A DNA stretch of 39,207 nucleotides from Clostridiales bacterium (GTDB lineage: Bacteria; Bacillota; Clostridia; Lachnospirales; WQUN01), in NCBI GenBank assembly GCA_031271295.1, contig JAISVZ010000003.1, positions 1 through 39,207 on the forward strand, in the 5' to 3' direction. Shown here piece by piece: positions 1-7,280 of the stretch. Numbering within the stretch: the stretch's first letter is position 1; every line of letters begins with the position of its first letter. A program made the translations under genes and the position numbers. Below the pieces are notes generated by a model. It saw only the letters and a list, made by a program, of their open reading frames with translations. It had not been told where the DNA came from and did no database searches.

Positions 1-95
1 AAAAGTGTACATAACAAAATAAGAATCATTACCGTATATATCACAACATCCATTATGATATCGCCTTTGGACCTGCGTCCGAACAGAAAAATCAT
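1..95 (-). CDS. ABC sugar permease, LplC/YtcP type (partial)
   Basis: Only the first 31 codons lie in the window; the rest runs off the left edge. The frame begins with ATG at 95 and reads MIFLFGRRSKGDIIMDVV, then a hydrophobic stretch that would be the first membrane helix. A short basic head followed by (R)xSKGDxxxDxxxYT is typical of the second permease of CUT1 carbohydrate ABC importers of the LplB/LplC (YtcQ-YtcP-YteP) group. GAGGTGA lies five bases before the ATG. It follows the LplB-like permease gene by 72 bases on the same strand, so the two would form the membrane heterodimer. Its substrate-binding protein would be expected further left. Confidence 0.72.
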   Translation of the reverse strand, partial: MIFLFGRRSKGDIIMDVVIYTVMILILLCTL

Positions 96-167
96 CTTTT
101 TCACCTCTTTCGTTAAAATTGGGGATTGCGTTGCCGGAAAACAGCCCGCGCAATTTTCGGCAAGGAG

Positions 168-1130
168 CTAAATGATGCTCGTATCCCCGGCTTTTTTGGC
201 AAAAGTGTTTGCCGTAAGCACCAGTATTATAGATACCAAGGACTTAAAAATTCCTATGGCCGTACCGAAGCTGTAGCGGCTTTGCCCTATACCGTACCTT
301 ATGGCGTAAACGTCGAGCACTTCCGAATAATTACGGGTAATATCCGAACCCAAAAGCATCTGCTTTTCAAACCCGATACTTATCAGCCAGCCCACGTTCA
401 TAATCAAAATAACGGTTATTACCGGCATAATGCACGGCAGAGTTATGTGCCAAATCTGCTTCATCCTGCTTGCGCCGTCTATCCCCGCGGATTCGTACAG
501 CCCCGGGTCCACCCCGGCTATAGCCGCCAAAAATATAATCGCGTTCCAGCCAAGTTCCTTCCATATTTCGCTTCCGGTCATAATGCCCCAAAACAACTTT
601 CCGTTCGCAAGGAAAGGAATTCTTTTTTCAACAAGCCCTAAGGACGCCAAAATATCGTTTATAGGCCCTTCCGTGGAAAGCATCGCGCTTATCATACCCG
701 CGGCGACAACCCACGAAATAAAGTGAGGAAGGTAAGAAATTGTTTGCGTTACCCTTTTAAAACGCGGCGCGCGTATTTCGTTAAGCATTAAGGCGAATAT
801 TATCGGCATTACAAAACCGAAAACCATAAGCATAAGGCTCATACCCAGCGTGTTGCGAAGCGCCAGATAAAACCGCCCTTGCGTGGTAAAATCCGCAAAA
901 AGCGCCTCAAAATGTTTAAAACCAACCCATTGCGAAGAAAAGAAGCTTTTAAACACGTCTCCTTTTAACTTAAAATCCTTAAACGCAATGCTCCAGCCTA
1001 ATAATGGAAGATAGTTGAATAATAAAACCCATATTAAAAACGGCATAGACATTAAAAGCAAATACCGCTGACGGTGGATTTTACCAAAAAAAGCTGCAAA
1101 TGAATTTTGCTTTGATTTTAAATTATTCAC
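168..1130 (-). CDS. ABC sugar permease, LplB type
   Basis: Inner-membrane subunit of a CUT1-type carbohydrate importer. The protein has a basic head with HRQRYLLLMSMPF, then six predicted membrane segments and the EAA-type cytoplasmic loop near residues 210-235 (ESAGIDGASRMKQIWHITLP), which contacts the ATPase. Length (about 320) fits LplB/YteP proteins, which import oligosaccharides or substituted sugars. I place the start at GTG 1130 because AGAGGTGG lies five bases upstream; an in-frame GTG at 1139 overlaps that ribosome site. The gene is divergent from the ROK regulator and the GH4-kinase genes, which suggests that it imports their substrate. LplB family: high confidence; exact sugar: unknown. 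Confidence 0.9.
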   Translation of the reverse strand: MNNLKSKQNSFAAFFGKIHRQRYLLLMSMPFLIWVLLFNYLPLLGWSIAFKDFKLKGDVFKSFFSSQWVGFKHFEALFADFTTQGRFYLALRNTLGMSLMLMVFGFVMPIIFALMLNEIRAPRFKRVTQTISYLPHFISWVVAAGMISAMLSTEGPINDILASLGLVEKRIPFLANGKLFWGIMTGSEIWKELGWNAIIFLAAIAGVDPGLYESAGIDGASRMKQIWHITLPCIMPVITVILIMNVGWLISIGFEKQMLLGSDITRNYSEVLDVYAIRYGIGQSRYSFGTAIGIFKSLVSIILVLTANTFAKKAGDTSII

Positions 1131-1168
1131 CAATTCCACCTCTTTTCTTTTGTTTTTTTTATTAAGTT

Positions 1169-1185
1169 ACTGAACAAAGTTCAGT
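1169..1185. promoter_or_regulatory. Perfect palindrome, likely repressor operator
   Basis: ACTGAAC-AAA-GTTCAGT is a perfect 7-bp inverted repeat with a 3-bp spacer. It lies immediately after the predicted start of transcription of the leftward permease operon, where a bound repressor would block initiation or elongation. The neighbouring ROK regulator is the natural candidate to bind it; XylR-like ROK repressors use operators of this general form. The link to the ROK protein is inference. Confidence 0.55.
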
Positions 1186-1195
1186 TATGTTTTGA

Positions 1196-1224
1196 ATATT
1201 AGCACAATGTTTTATGTTTGTAAA
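1196..1224 (-). promoter_or_regulatory. Sigma-A promoter of the permease operon
   Basis: On the minus strand TTTACA (1224-1219) and TAATAT (1201-1196) are separated by 17 bases. Transcription would start near 1189, next to the palindrome at 1169-1185, and run into the LplB-like gene. Confidence 0.45.
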
Positions 1225-1286
1225 TAGGTTTTTTAAAAATTTATTATAAGAATTTATTAAAAATTTTAAAAATAAGTTTTAGTCTA

Positions 1287-1315
1287 TTGACATATTGTCG
1301 AATTTCTTTTATAGT
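1287..1315 (+). promoter_or_regulatory. Sigma-A promoter of the ROK/GH4/kinase genes
   Basis: TTGACA (1287-1292) and TATAGT (1310-1315) with a 17-base spacer, about 30 bases before the ROK start codon. The -35 box lies in an imperfect inverted repeat (TTGACA-tat-TGTCGA), so it may also be a site of autoregulation. Confidence 0.65.
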
Positions 1316-1346
1316 TTGAATAATAATTAGTGTAGGTGGTTAAGTA

Positions 1347-2480
1347 ATGAACAATCCTGTTTCTTTATTAAAGGATCGTCACCGGCAGCTAACGTTCGAT
1401 TTGCTTTCCCGCAGAAAGGAAATTTCGCGGGTGGAAATTGCTCGCGAACTTAACGTAAGCTTGCAAACCGGAATGAAAATAATGAGTTATTTTACCGATT
1501 ACGGTTTGGCTGTGAGCATGGGAGGCGTTGGCACTCAGGTTGGGCGCAAGCCGCAAATGTACGCGTTTAACCCAAACGCGGCGCATGTTATTGCCGCCGT
1601 AAACGAGGGCAGCGTACTGCGCGTTTGTGTTTTAAACCTTGCCTGCGAAATACTGGCTCAGGAAACCGCAGACCTTCGCGGAAACATCCGCTCGGTTATT
1701 GTTGAGCAGCCCTGCGAAATTGCCCAAAACCTGTTGAACAATTTAGAAAAGGAAGGGCGCAAGCCGGAAAAGCTTTTGGGCGCGGCAATGTGTTTGCCGG
1801 GCGTTGTGGATGAGGAAAACAGAACAATATCTTTTGCGCCGAGTTTTGTTGAGGGATCATCTTATAAAATAGGAGATTTGCTGGACGAGGCGTCCCGGTG
1901 CCTGGGAGTTTCCGTAATTGCCGAAAACGACGTTAACGCCGCTGTTTACGGGGAATACGCGGGTTGCGGCAATCCGGATTTGGCGTTTATTTCTATTGGT
2001 TCCGGCGTTGGTATGGGGCTTGTATTAGACGGGAAACTGCGGCGCGGCCCAATGTTTACCGCCGGCGAAATTGGAATGATGCCGTACTTTGACGCACAGG
2101 CGCAGGGAAATTTGCGAACGGTGGAGGAATTAATCAGCTTAGACGCTTTAAAAAAAAGGTTCGGGTTTGACCGCCGGTTTGGCGTACAGGCAATGAACCC
2201 CAAAATGCGGGAGGTTATGATTGGTTCCGTATCCGACGCGGTTGTATTTATTGTTTGGGCGGGCGCTTCAATGCTTGGGCTTACGGATTTTGTTTTAGGA
2301 GGCATTACCGCGGACTTACTGGGCGAGGATCTGTTCGAAGCGGTGCGCAAAAAAGCATCGCAGCGCATACCGCTTCCGGTTTCGGTGCTTCGGCAAACGC
2401 TTGTTTACCCAGAAATAGTAGGCGCGGCAAAAAAAATAATAGACGCTAACAAACGCGACCTTCTTGCCATGGACGATTAA
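1347..2480 (+). CDS. ROK-family transcriptional regulator
   Basis: Sugar-responsive regulator of the NagC/XylR type. Residues about 10-65 form a winged helix (SRVEIARELNVSLQTGMKIMS is the recognition region), followed by a ROK sugar-binding domain with ENDVNAAVYGEYAG, the glycine-rich ISIGSGVGMGLV and the GEIGMM signature. Two features suggest that it senses sugars but does not phosphorylate them: the DxGxT phosphate loop at the start of the ROK domain is replaced by NEGSVLRV, and the CxCGxxGC zinc cluster normally found after GEIGHM is absent (the sequence reads PYFDAQAQGNLRTVEE). Length 377 fits the family. It is divergent from the permeases and leads the GH4-kinase genes, 40 bases before GH4, so it probably controls both directions. 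GTAGGTGG precedes the ATG. Confidence 0.9.
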   Translation: MNNPVSLLKDRHRQLTFDLLSRRKEISRVEIARELNVSLQTGMKIMSYFTDYGLAVSMGGVGTQVGRKPQMYAFNPNAAHVIAAVNEGSVLRVCVLNLACEILAQETADLRGNIRSVIVEQPCEIAQNLLNNLEKEGRKPEKLLGAAMCLPGVVDEENRTISFAPSFVEGSSYKIGDLLDEASRCLGVSVIAENDVNAAVYGEYAGCGNPDLAFISIGSGVGMGLVLDGKLRRGPMFTAGEIGMMPYFDAQAQGNLRTVEELISLDALKKRFGFDRRFGVQAMNPKMREVMIGSVSDAVVFIVWAGASMLGLTDFVLGGITADLLGEDLFEAVRKKASQRIPLPVSVLRQTLVYPEIVGAAKKIIDANKRDLLAMDD

Positions 2481-2520
2481 AATTATCATATGCAGTACTT
2501 AAAAAAGAGGAGGAAAAATT

Positions 2521-3804
2521 ATGTCTGAATTAAAAGCGGCCGTTATAGGCGCGGGAAGCACTTACACACCGGAACTTATCGAAGGTTTCACAAAATACCG
2601 GGAAGATTTGCCGTTTACGAAATTCGCTCTGATGGATATTGACGAGAACCGTCTTGATATTGTGGGTTCGCTTGCCAAGCGCCAGCTTGAAAAGGCGGGT
2701 TTTGACGGCGAGGTAGTTTTAACTTCCGATTTAAAGCGCGCGCTCGACGGCGCGGATTTCGTTTTCGGGCAGGTACGCGTGGGCAAAATGGCGGCGCGTA
2801 TAAAGGACGAAAAAATACCGCTTAAGTACAAGATGTTAGGGCAGGAAACAACCGGCGCGGGCGGGTTTATGAAAGCGCTGCGAACCGTTCCGGTTATTTT
2901 GGAAGTTGCGGAAAAAATGAAGCAATACTCGGCTCCCGGCGCGTGGCTTATAAACTTTTCAAACCCTTCGGGAATAATTGCCGAGGCCGTATTAAACAAT
3001 ACGGATACGAATATGATAGGGCTTTGCAACTGCCCGATAAATATGATTAAGGAAGTTGCCGATACCATTGAAACTACGGATTTTGATTATGAATATGTTG
3101 GTCTAAACCATTTAAGCTGGATAACAAGCGTTATTAAACACGGCGAAACCGAAAACTTGGTAAACGCGCTTTCCGGAAAAGCGGCCTCTTCAATGAAAAA
3201 CGTACCGGAAATTGATTATGACGAAGCGCTTCTTAGGGCAATTCCGTATATTCCAAGCTCATATTTGGGGTATTTTTACGCGCGAAATCAGCAAATTAAA
3301 AAGTGCCTTAAGGCGAAAAAAACGCGCGGCGAAATATGCTTAGAACTTGAAAACGAGCTTCTTAAAAAATACGCCGACCTAAACCTTGACGTTAAGCCAA
3401 AAGAACTTGAACAGCGCGGCGGAGCGCTGTATTCCACGGCGGCGGTTGCGGCGGCGCAGTCCATAGCGAACGATAAACGCGAAATTCATGTTGTGGCGGC
3501 AAAAAACAACGGCGCGGTGCCGTTTATGGAAGATAACGATGTGGTTGAGGTAAAATGCGAACTTGGCAAAAACGGAATAAAACCTTTGCCGGTAAAAGAA
3601 TACAACGAATATGTTAAAGGGCTTATGCGCGCGGTTAAAGCTTATGAAAAACTAACTGCGGCGGCGGCTATAACCGGAGATAGGGACAAGGCTCTTGCGG
3701 CGCTTATGGCGCACCCGTTAATAGGCGATTATGATACCGCGGCTCCGATGCTTGCGGAAATGCTTGAGGCCAACCGCGAACTGCTTCCGAGGTTTTTCTC
3801 ATGA
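2521..3804 (+). CDS. GH4 family 6-phospho-beta-glucosidase
   Basis: Cytoplasmic NAD- and divalent-metal-dependent glycosidase that cleaves 6-phosphorylated beta-glucosides by an oxidation-elimination mechanism. Residues 5-14 (KAAVIGAGST) form the Rossmann loop; the hallmark RxDExIPLKYxxLGQETTGAGG is at 93-115, NFSNPSG at 145-151, the metal-ligand cysteine in GLCNCPI at 169, and the metal-ligand histidine in VGLNHLSW at 197. The 427-residue length is normal. The set of signatures is closer to LicH/CelF-type 6-phospho-beta-glucosidases than to alpha-glucosidase/galactosidase GH4 members. GAGGAGG lies eight bases before the ATG. The stop overlaps the start of the kinase gene by four bases (ATGA), so the two are translationally coupled. 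Confidence 0.92.
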   Translation: MSELKAAVIGAGSTYTPELIEGFTKYREDLPFTKFALMDIDENRLDIVGSLAKRQLEKAGFDGEVVLTSDLKRALDGADFVFGQVRVGKMAARIKDEKIPLKYKMLGQETTGAGGFMKALRTVPVILEVAEKMKQYSAPGAWLINFSNPSGIIAEAVLNNTDTNMIGLCNCPINMIKEVADTIETTDFDYEYVGLNHLSWITSVIKHGETENLVNALSGKAASSMKNVPEIDYDEALLRAIPYIPSSYLGYFYARNQQIKKCLKAKKTRGEICLELENELLKKYADLNLDVKPKELEQRGGALYSTAAVAAAQSIANDKREIHVVAAKNNGAVPFMEDNDVVEVKCELGKNGIKPLPVKEYNEYVKGLMRAVKAYEKLTAAAAITGDRDKALAALMAHPLIGDYDTAAPMLAEMLEANRELLPRFFS

Positions 3805-4796
3805 GCGGGCTTATTTTGGGCGTTGACGGCGGCGGAACCAAAAGCCATTTGGTTTTGTTTAACTCCGCCGGAGTTTGCGTGGGAACAACCGCCTGCGGCC
3901 CGTTGAACCACGAAAGCTTGGACGGCTCGTTTGATGAGCTTGAAAGCGTATTAAACAAGGTTGTTAAAAACGTGCTGAAAAAAGCCGGAGCAAAAGCGTC
4001 CGACATAAGCCACGCGGTATTTGGGCTTGCGGGTGTTGATACCGCCGCGCAGCATAAAATAATTTCCGATATGATTGACAATATAGGAATAAAATCCTTC
4101 ACGCTTTGTAACGACGCGTTTCTCGGCGTTTCGGCGGGCTGCCCCGGCGGATACGGAATATGCGCGATAAACGGAACCGGTTCGGTAATGGCGGCGGTGG
4201 ATTATAAAAATAACACCGTACAGGTTGGCGGCATAGGCGAGGTTTCAAACGATTGCGGCGGAAGCGGCTGGTACGGCACAAAGGTTTTGGGCGCGGTATA
4301 CGGCGAATTGTTTAAACGCGAAAAACCCACGCTTATGACAAATATGCTCTTCGAATTGGCTGGAATTAAAAGCAAAGACGAATATACGGAAATTATAACC
4401 GAAAAGCTAAACAGCGAGGAGCTTGACGTATACGCTCTTAACCGGTTTGTGTTTATTGCCGCCGGGAAAGGCGACGAGGCGGCAATGGATATACTGCGAA
4501 CATCGGCGGCGCATTACAGCGGCGGCATTGTTTATTTGGCGCAGGAATTGGATTTTCCGGCGGATAAAACCCTGCACGTTACGTTTGCCGGCTCCGTTTT
4601 TACAAAGGAAAAGGTTAGAATACTGCCGGAACTTATTGAAGAGGAAGTTAGAAGAAGGCTTGCCGGAAGAAATGCCGAGTTTTTGTGCTTGGATACCGTG
4701 CCGGTGGCGGGAGCGGTTTATTGGGCTTCCAAAAATGCCGGTTGCGAAATTAAAATGGAGGTAATTAAGAACGCGCTGAAGGAAGCGGGGCTGTAA
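3801..4796 (+). CDS. BadF/BadG-family sugar kinase
   Basis: ASKHA-fold ATPase of the BadF/BadG/BcrA/BcrD group, which in clostridia includes N-acetylglucosamine and N-acetylmuramic acid kinases. Residues 6-15 (GVDGGGTKSH) form the phosphate-1 loop, LAGVDT lies near 75, CNDAFLG carries the catalytic-type Asp near 110, and INGTGSV (about 127) and GIGEVSNDCGGSGWYG (about 145-160) follow. Length 331 matches the kinases. Coupling by ATGA to the GH4 gene, beside an ABC importer, suggests that it makes the 6-phosphorylated substrate that GH4 needs, either on an intact disaccharide or on a released monosaccharide. Which one cannot be told from sequence. Confidence 0.85.
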   Translation: MSGLILGVDGGGTKSHLVLFNSAGVCVGTTACGPLNHESLDGSFDELESVLNKVVKNVLKKAGAKASDISHAVFGLAGVDTAAQHKIISDMIDNIGIKSFTLCNDAFLGVSAGCPGGYGICAINGTGSVMAAVDYKNNTVQVGGIGEVSNDCGGSGWYGTKVLGAVYGELFKREKPTLMTNMLFELAGIKSKDEYTEIITEKLNSEELDVYALNRFVFIAAGKGDEAAMDILRTSAAHYSGGIVYLAQELDFPADKTLHVTFAGSVFTKEKVRILPELIEEEVRRRLAGRNAEFLCLDTVPVAGAVYWASKNAGCEIKMEVIKNALKEAGL

Positions 4797-4806
4797 TTGC
4801 GGAGTT

Positions 4807-4905
4807 GCCCGCGATTTGCGTTGCTGACAGGTAAAGGTTGTAGAGGGCTTAGGCGTTGAAGCGCCCGCGATTTGCGGTGCTGACAGGTAAGGGTTGTAGA
4901 AGGCT
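4807..4905. repeat. Imperfect 56-bp tandem repeat
   Basis: Two copies begin at 4807 and 4863 with GCCCGCGATTTGCG. They share the long core TTGC(G)TGCTGACAGGTAA(A/G)GGTTGTAGA, with a few substitutions. They lie after the kinase stop in a non-coding gap. The reverse strand is open here but has no recognisable product or ribosome site. Confidence 0.7.
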
Positions 4906-4950
4906 CCGGCGCAAATATATCGGCAAGCGATATAGTTTGCACCGAAGCCT
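4901..4950 (+). terminator. Long hairpin after the GH4-kinase genes
   Basis: GCAAATATATCG (4911-4922) pairs with CGATATA-G-TTTGC (4928-4940) around the 5-base loop GCAAG with one bulged G. Outer arms AGGC..CGG and CCG..GCCT extend the stem. A run of six T follows at about 4963, some distance away, so this may be a weak terminator or a 3'-end stabilising structure. Confidence 0.4.
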
Positions 4951-5025
4951 GTTCCCGCGTGTTCTTTTTTACATTAACTCCATTAACCAATTTACAGGAT
5001 TTACGTCACAACACGACCGCCAATA

Positions 5026-5970
5026 TTAGCGAATAACTTTATATATAGTTGCGCTTGTTTTGCCGGTGGTTTCTAATACATTACTGTTGCATAGCAGCGT
5101 CAGATAACGCCTTACCGTCGCGGCGGATTTTCCTGTGAGTTGTCTTGCTTCAAGCGGCGTGATAGTGTTATGTGATTCGAGATATTGCAAAATTGGCGTT
5201 ATCTTTTCAATTTCGGCTTCGCTCAAACTTCGCTCAGTATCGCCATTGTCTTCGCTCAAACTTCGCTCAAAATCGCCATTATCTTCGCTCAAACTTCGCT
5301 CAGTATCGCCACTATCTTCGCTCACGCTTCGCTCAGTATCGCCATTGTCTTCGCTCACGCTTCGCTCAAAATCAGCAGCGTATGGAAATGTTACAACAAT
5401 GAAGCTCGGCGTTATATCAAATACGGAACGGTCATAGGCATCTAAAATACGTTGCATACCCGAACCCAATTCCTCAACGAGTTCAACATCTTTGAATACG
5501 CGCATAAGTTCTCGGTTTCTGAGCATGGAGCGGCCTTTGAAAAAATCCTCCTGCGACAACCCCTCAACAAGGCCGCCGGTCGATGTAATCGTTACGCGGT
5601 CGGAGTAAAACTCAACAACCGGCCACCCAAGATTATAATCGTTGTGCACAACAGCGTTTATAAACGCTTCGCGGAGCGCGACAGGGTTAATCAGCTTACG
5701 CTCTAAGCGATTCCGGGGGGTTATTTTGGCGAATGTTTTGTTTTCAACTGAGAACTTATCAAGCACACGATATATCGCCGTTATCAGACACCGATAACCG
5801 TACTCTTCGTTCTCAACAAGGTCAACCTTATCTGTACCCGCATACTTGGCGACCTTGATTGACGCGCCGTTATTATCCGCCAACAGGTAAGCAAGAAAAT
5901 TATATGCGCCGTCACTCATACGCAAGTCCAAATTATCTATTTTCCATTTTGAAGGGTGGATTTTGTAAAT
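5026..5970 (-). pseudogene. AlbA_2/RecG-like ATP-binding protein, 5'-truncated
   Basis: What remains is the C-terminal two-thirds of an AlbA_2 (Schlafen-like) plus GHKL-type ATPase protein. LREAFINAVVHNDY (ATPase N-box region) and ELVEELGSGMQRIL are diagnostic. A charged linker of five 11-residue units (ERSVSEDNGDT and variants) follows, then a C-terminal winged helix (TPLEARQLTGKSAATVRRYL). The homologous frame is open upstream of the first usable start (TTG 5931 or ATG 5919), reading IHPSKWKIDNLDLRMSDGAY up to a stop at 5973-5971, and no AlbA_2 domain precedes it. I infer that the 5' half has been deleted. A shorter protein of about 300 residues could still be made. Confidence 0.7.
5217..5379. 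repeat. 33-bp tandem repeat inside the RecG-like gene
   Basis: Five units start at 5217, 5250, 5283, 5316 and 5349, the last partial. Each begins with CTTCGCTCA on the plus strand and contains that 9-mer twice. It encodes the 11-residue linker units on the minus strand. Unit number would be expected to vary between strains while keeping the frame. Confidence 0.9.
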
Positions 5971-5991
5971 TCAGCATACGGATTTCACTCC

Positions 5992-6020
5992 TTGCGTTTT
6001 TCTGCGTGAAAGGGTAGAAT
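5992..6020 (+). promoter_or_regulatory. Possible promoter of rdgB operon
   Basis: TTGCGT (5992-5997), 17 bases, TAGAAT (6015-6020). The -10 box is good and the -35 box poor. The start of transcription would fall about 14 bases before the rdgB start codon, leaving a very short leader containing GGAG. Confidence 0.35.
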
Positions 6021-6040
6021 TACAGCCGGAGATGATAACC

Positions 6041-6628
6041 ATGGACATTGTATTCGCCACGGCAAACGAAGGCAAGCTTGTAGAAATTAAATCGGTTTTA
6101 GCGGAATTTAATATTTTGTCGTTAAAGGATTTAAAAACCGGCATTGAAATAATTGAGGACGGCGCAACCTTTGAGGAAAACGCCGTAAAAAAAGCGCAAA
6201 CCATATCGCGCTTACTTAACATTCCCGTTCTTGCGGACGATTCCGGGCTTGAAATAGATTATTTGGATAAAGCGCCGGGAGTTTATTCCGCCCGCTATAT
6301 GGGGGAGGATACTTCCTACAGCGTAAAGAACAGCCGCATTTTAAATTTAATGAAGGATGTGCCAACGCGGCAAAGAACGGCGCGTTTTGTTTGCGTTATC
6401 GCATACGCAAAACCGGGAAGCGAAACCGTTACCGTAAGGGCGGAAGTAGAGGGTATTATTCATAGCCGTATTCAGGGTGAAAACGGTTTTGGATACGACC
6501 CTATTTTTTTTATACCGCAGCTTAACAAAACCACCGCAGAACTTTCACTTGCGGAAAAAAACGAAATAAGCCACAGGGGAAAAGCCCTTAAACTAATGAA
6601 AGAACTCTTAAACAACGAAATCCCCTAA
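6041..6628 (+). CDS. rdgB: RdgB/HAM1 non-canonical purine NTP pyrophosphatase
   Basis: Cytoplasmic house-cleaning enzyme that hydrolyses XTP, ITP and dITP to the monophosphate and pyrophosphate, keeping deaminated purines out of nucleic acids. The start at ATG 6041 gives MDIVFATANEGKLVEI, the family's usual N-terminus, with GGAG nine bases upstream; an earlier in-frame ATG at 6032 abuts the GGAG and is unlikely. Also present are ADDSGLEIDYL, the APGVYSARYMGE motif, the substrate-binding GENGFGYDPIF and the C-terminal KNEISHRGKAL. The 195-residue length is normal. It precedes a YfcE-like phosphodiesterase, a pairing common in Bacillota. Confidence 0.95.
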   Translation: MDIVFATANEGKLVEIKSVLAEFNILSLKDLKTGIEIIEDGATFEENAVKKAQTISRLLNIPVLADDSGLEIDYLDKAPGVYSARYMGEDTSYSVKNSRILNLMKDVPTRQRTARFVCVIAYAKPGSETVTVRAEVEGIIHSRIQGENGFGYDPIFFIPQLNKTTAELSLAEKNEISHRGKALKLMKELLNNEIP

Positions 6629-6711
6629 CTATCGAAAGAACTCTTAAACAACGAAATCCCCTAACTATCGAAAAAGCTCTTAAACTAATGAAAAATCTCT
6701 TAATCAATGAA
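6598..6711. repeat. 36-bp perfect tandem duplication at the rdgB 3' end
   Basis: 6598-6633 and 6634-6669 are identical 36-base units that include the last codons and stop of rdgB. 6670-6711 is a degenerate further copy of the adjoining segment (it resembles 6579-6621). The first unit carries the real stop; the extra copies form the spacer before the next gene. Confidence 0.9.
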
Positions 6712-6731
6712 AGAAAGGTTGCTGCAAACTC

Positions 6732-7280
6732 TTGATTTTAGTATTTAGCGATTCGCACACAAAAACTTCGGATATGCTTGACGTAATTGATAAAACCCTC
6801 CAAGACGGCGGCTGCGTAATTCACCTTGGCGACCACGCTTCCGACGCGGATTTGGTTTTAAAAAAACACCCCGGTATAAACCTTACAAAGGTGCGGGGAA
6901 ACTGCGATTACGCTCCCCAAATCCCCGCCGAGGCAATAATTACAGCCGAAGGGCATAAAATTTTCTTAACTCACGGGCATTTGCAAAACGTTAAAACCGG
7001 TTATAATCATCTTATCACTTCGGCTATAAGCCGGGAAGCGGATATCTGCCTTTTCGGGCACACGCACACGCCCGACATCTTTTATTACGAAAACATTCTC
7101 TTCCTTAACCCCGGCAGCATATCGCTATCCCGTAGCATTCTATGCCCCACATACGCGGTAATAAATTTTGCAAACGGCAAGGCCGAGGCTTCGGTTGTTG
7201 CGAAAGAAGCTTTTGGGTACAGGCCGGTTTTTATAAAGCCCAAAGTATACGGCAGCGATTTTTCAGAAAAAGGTGTTTAA
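6732..7280 (+). CDS. YfcE/MJ0936-family metallophosphoesterase
   Basis: Small binuclear-metal phosphodiesterase of the YfcE group. Ligand motifs appear in order: FSDSHT (D-x-H) at residues 5-10, LGDHASD near 32-38, RGNCDY near 55-60, LTHGHLQN near 78 and FGHTHTPD near 108. The only in-frame start is TTG 6732, giving MILVFSDSH; an upstream stop at 6708 rules out anything longer. AAAGG lies about 13 bases before the TTG, a weak arrangement, perhaps because tandem duplication rebuilt the leader. Physiological substrate unknown. The stop codon is immediately followed by the smc ATG. Confidence 0.88.
   Translation: MILVFSDSHTKTSDMLDVIDKTLQDGGCVIHLGDHASDADLVLKKHPGINLTKVRGNCDYAPQIPAEAIITAEGHKIFLTHGHLQNVKTGYNHLITSAISREADICLFGHTHTPDIFYYENILFLNPGSISLSRSILCPTYAVINFANGKAEASVVAKEAFGYRPVFIKPKVYGSDFSEKGV

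Noticed and set aside
1946-2368. Minus-strand 140-codon frame within the ROK gene
   Set aside because: Shadow frame of a well-supported gene, without motifs or ribosome site.
4718-4990. Minus-strand reading frame of 90 codons after the kinase gene
   Set aside because: It overlaps the kinase 3' end and the 56-bp repeats, has no ribosome site and no recognisable motif.
5217-5379. Regularly spaced 33-bp repeats that look like a short CRISPR array
   Set aside because: Units are directly tandem with no unique spacers, and they encode an in-frame 11-residue repeat of the RecG-like gene.
5135-5445. Plus-strand open frames rich in Leu-Arg-Ser through the 33-bp repeats
   Set aside because: Three overlapping frames are open only because the repeat lacks stops; they mirror the minus-strand coding repeat.
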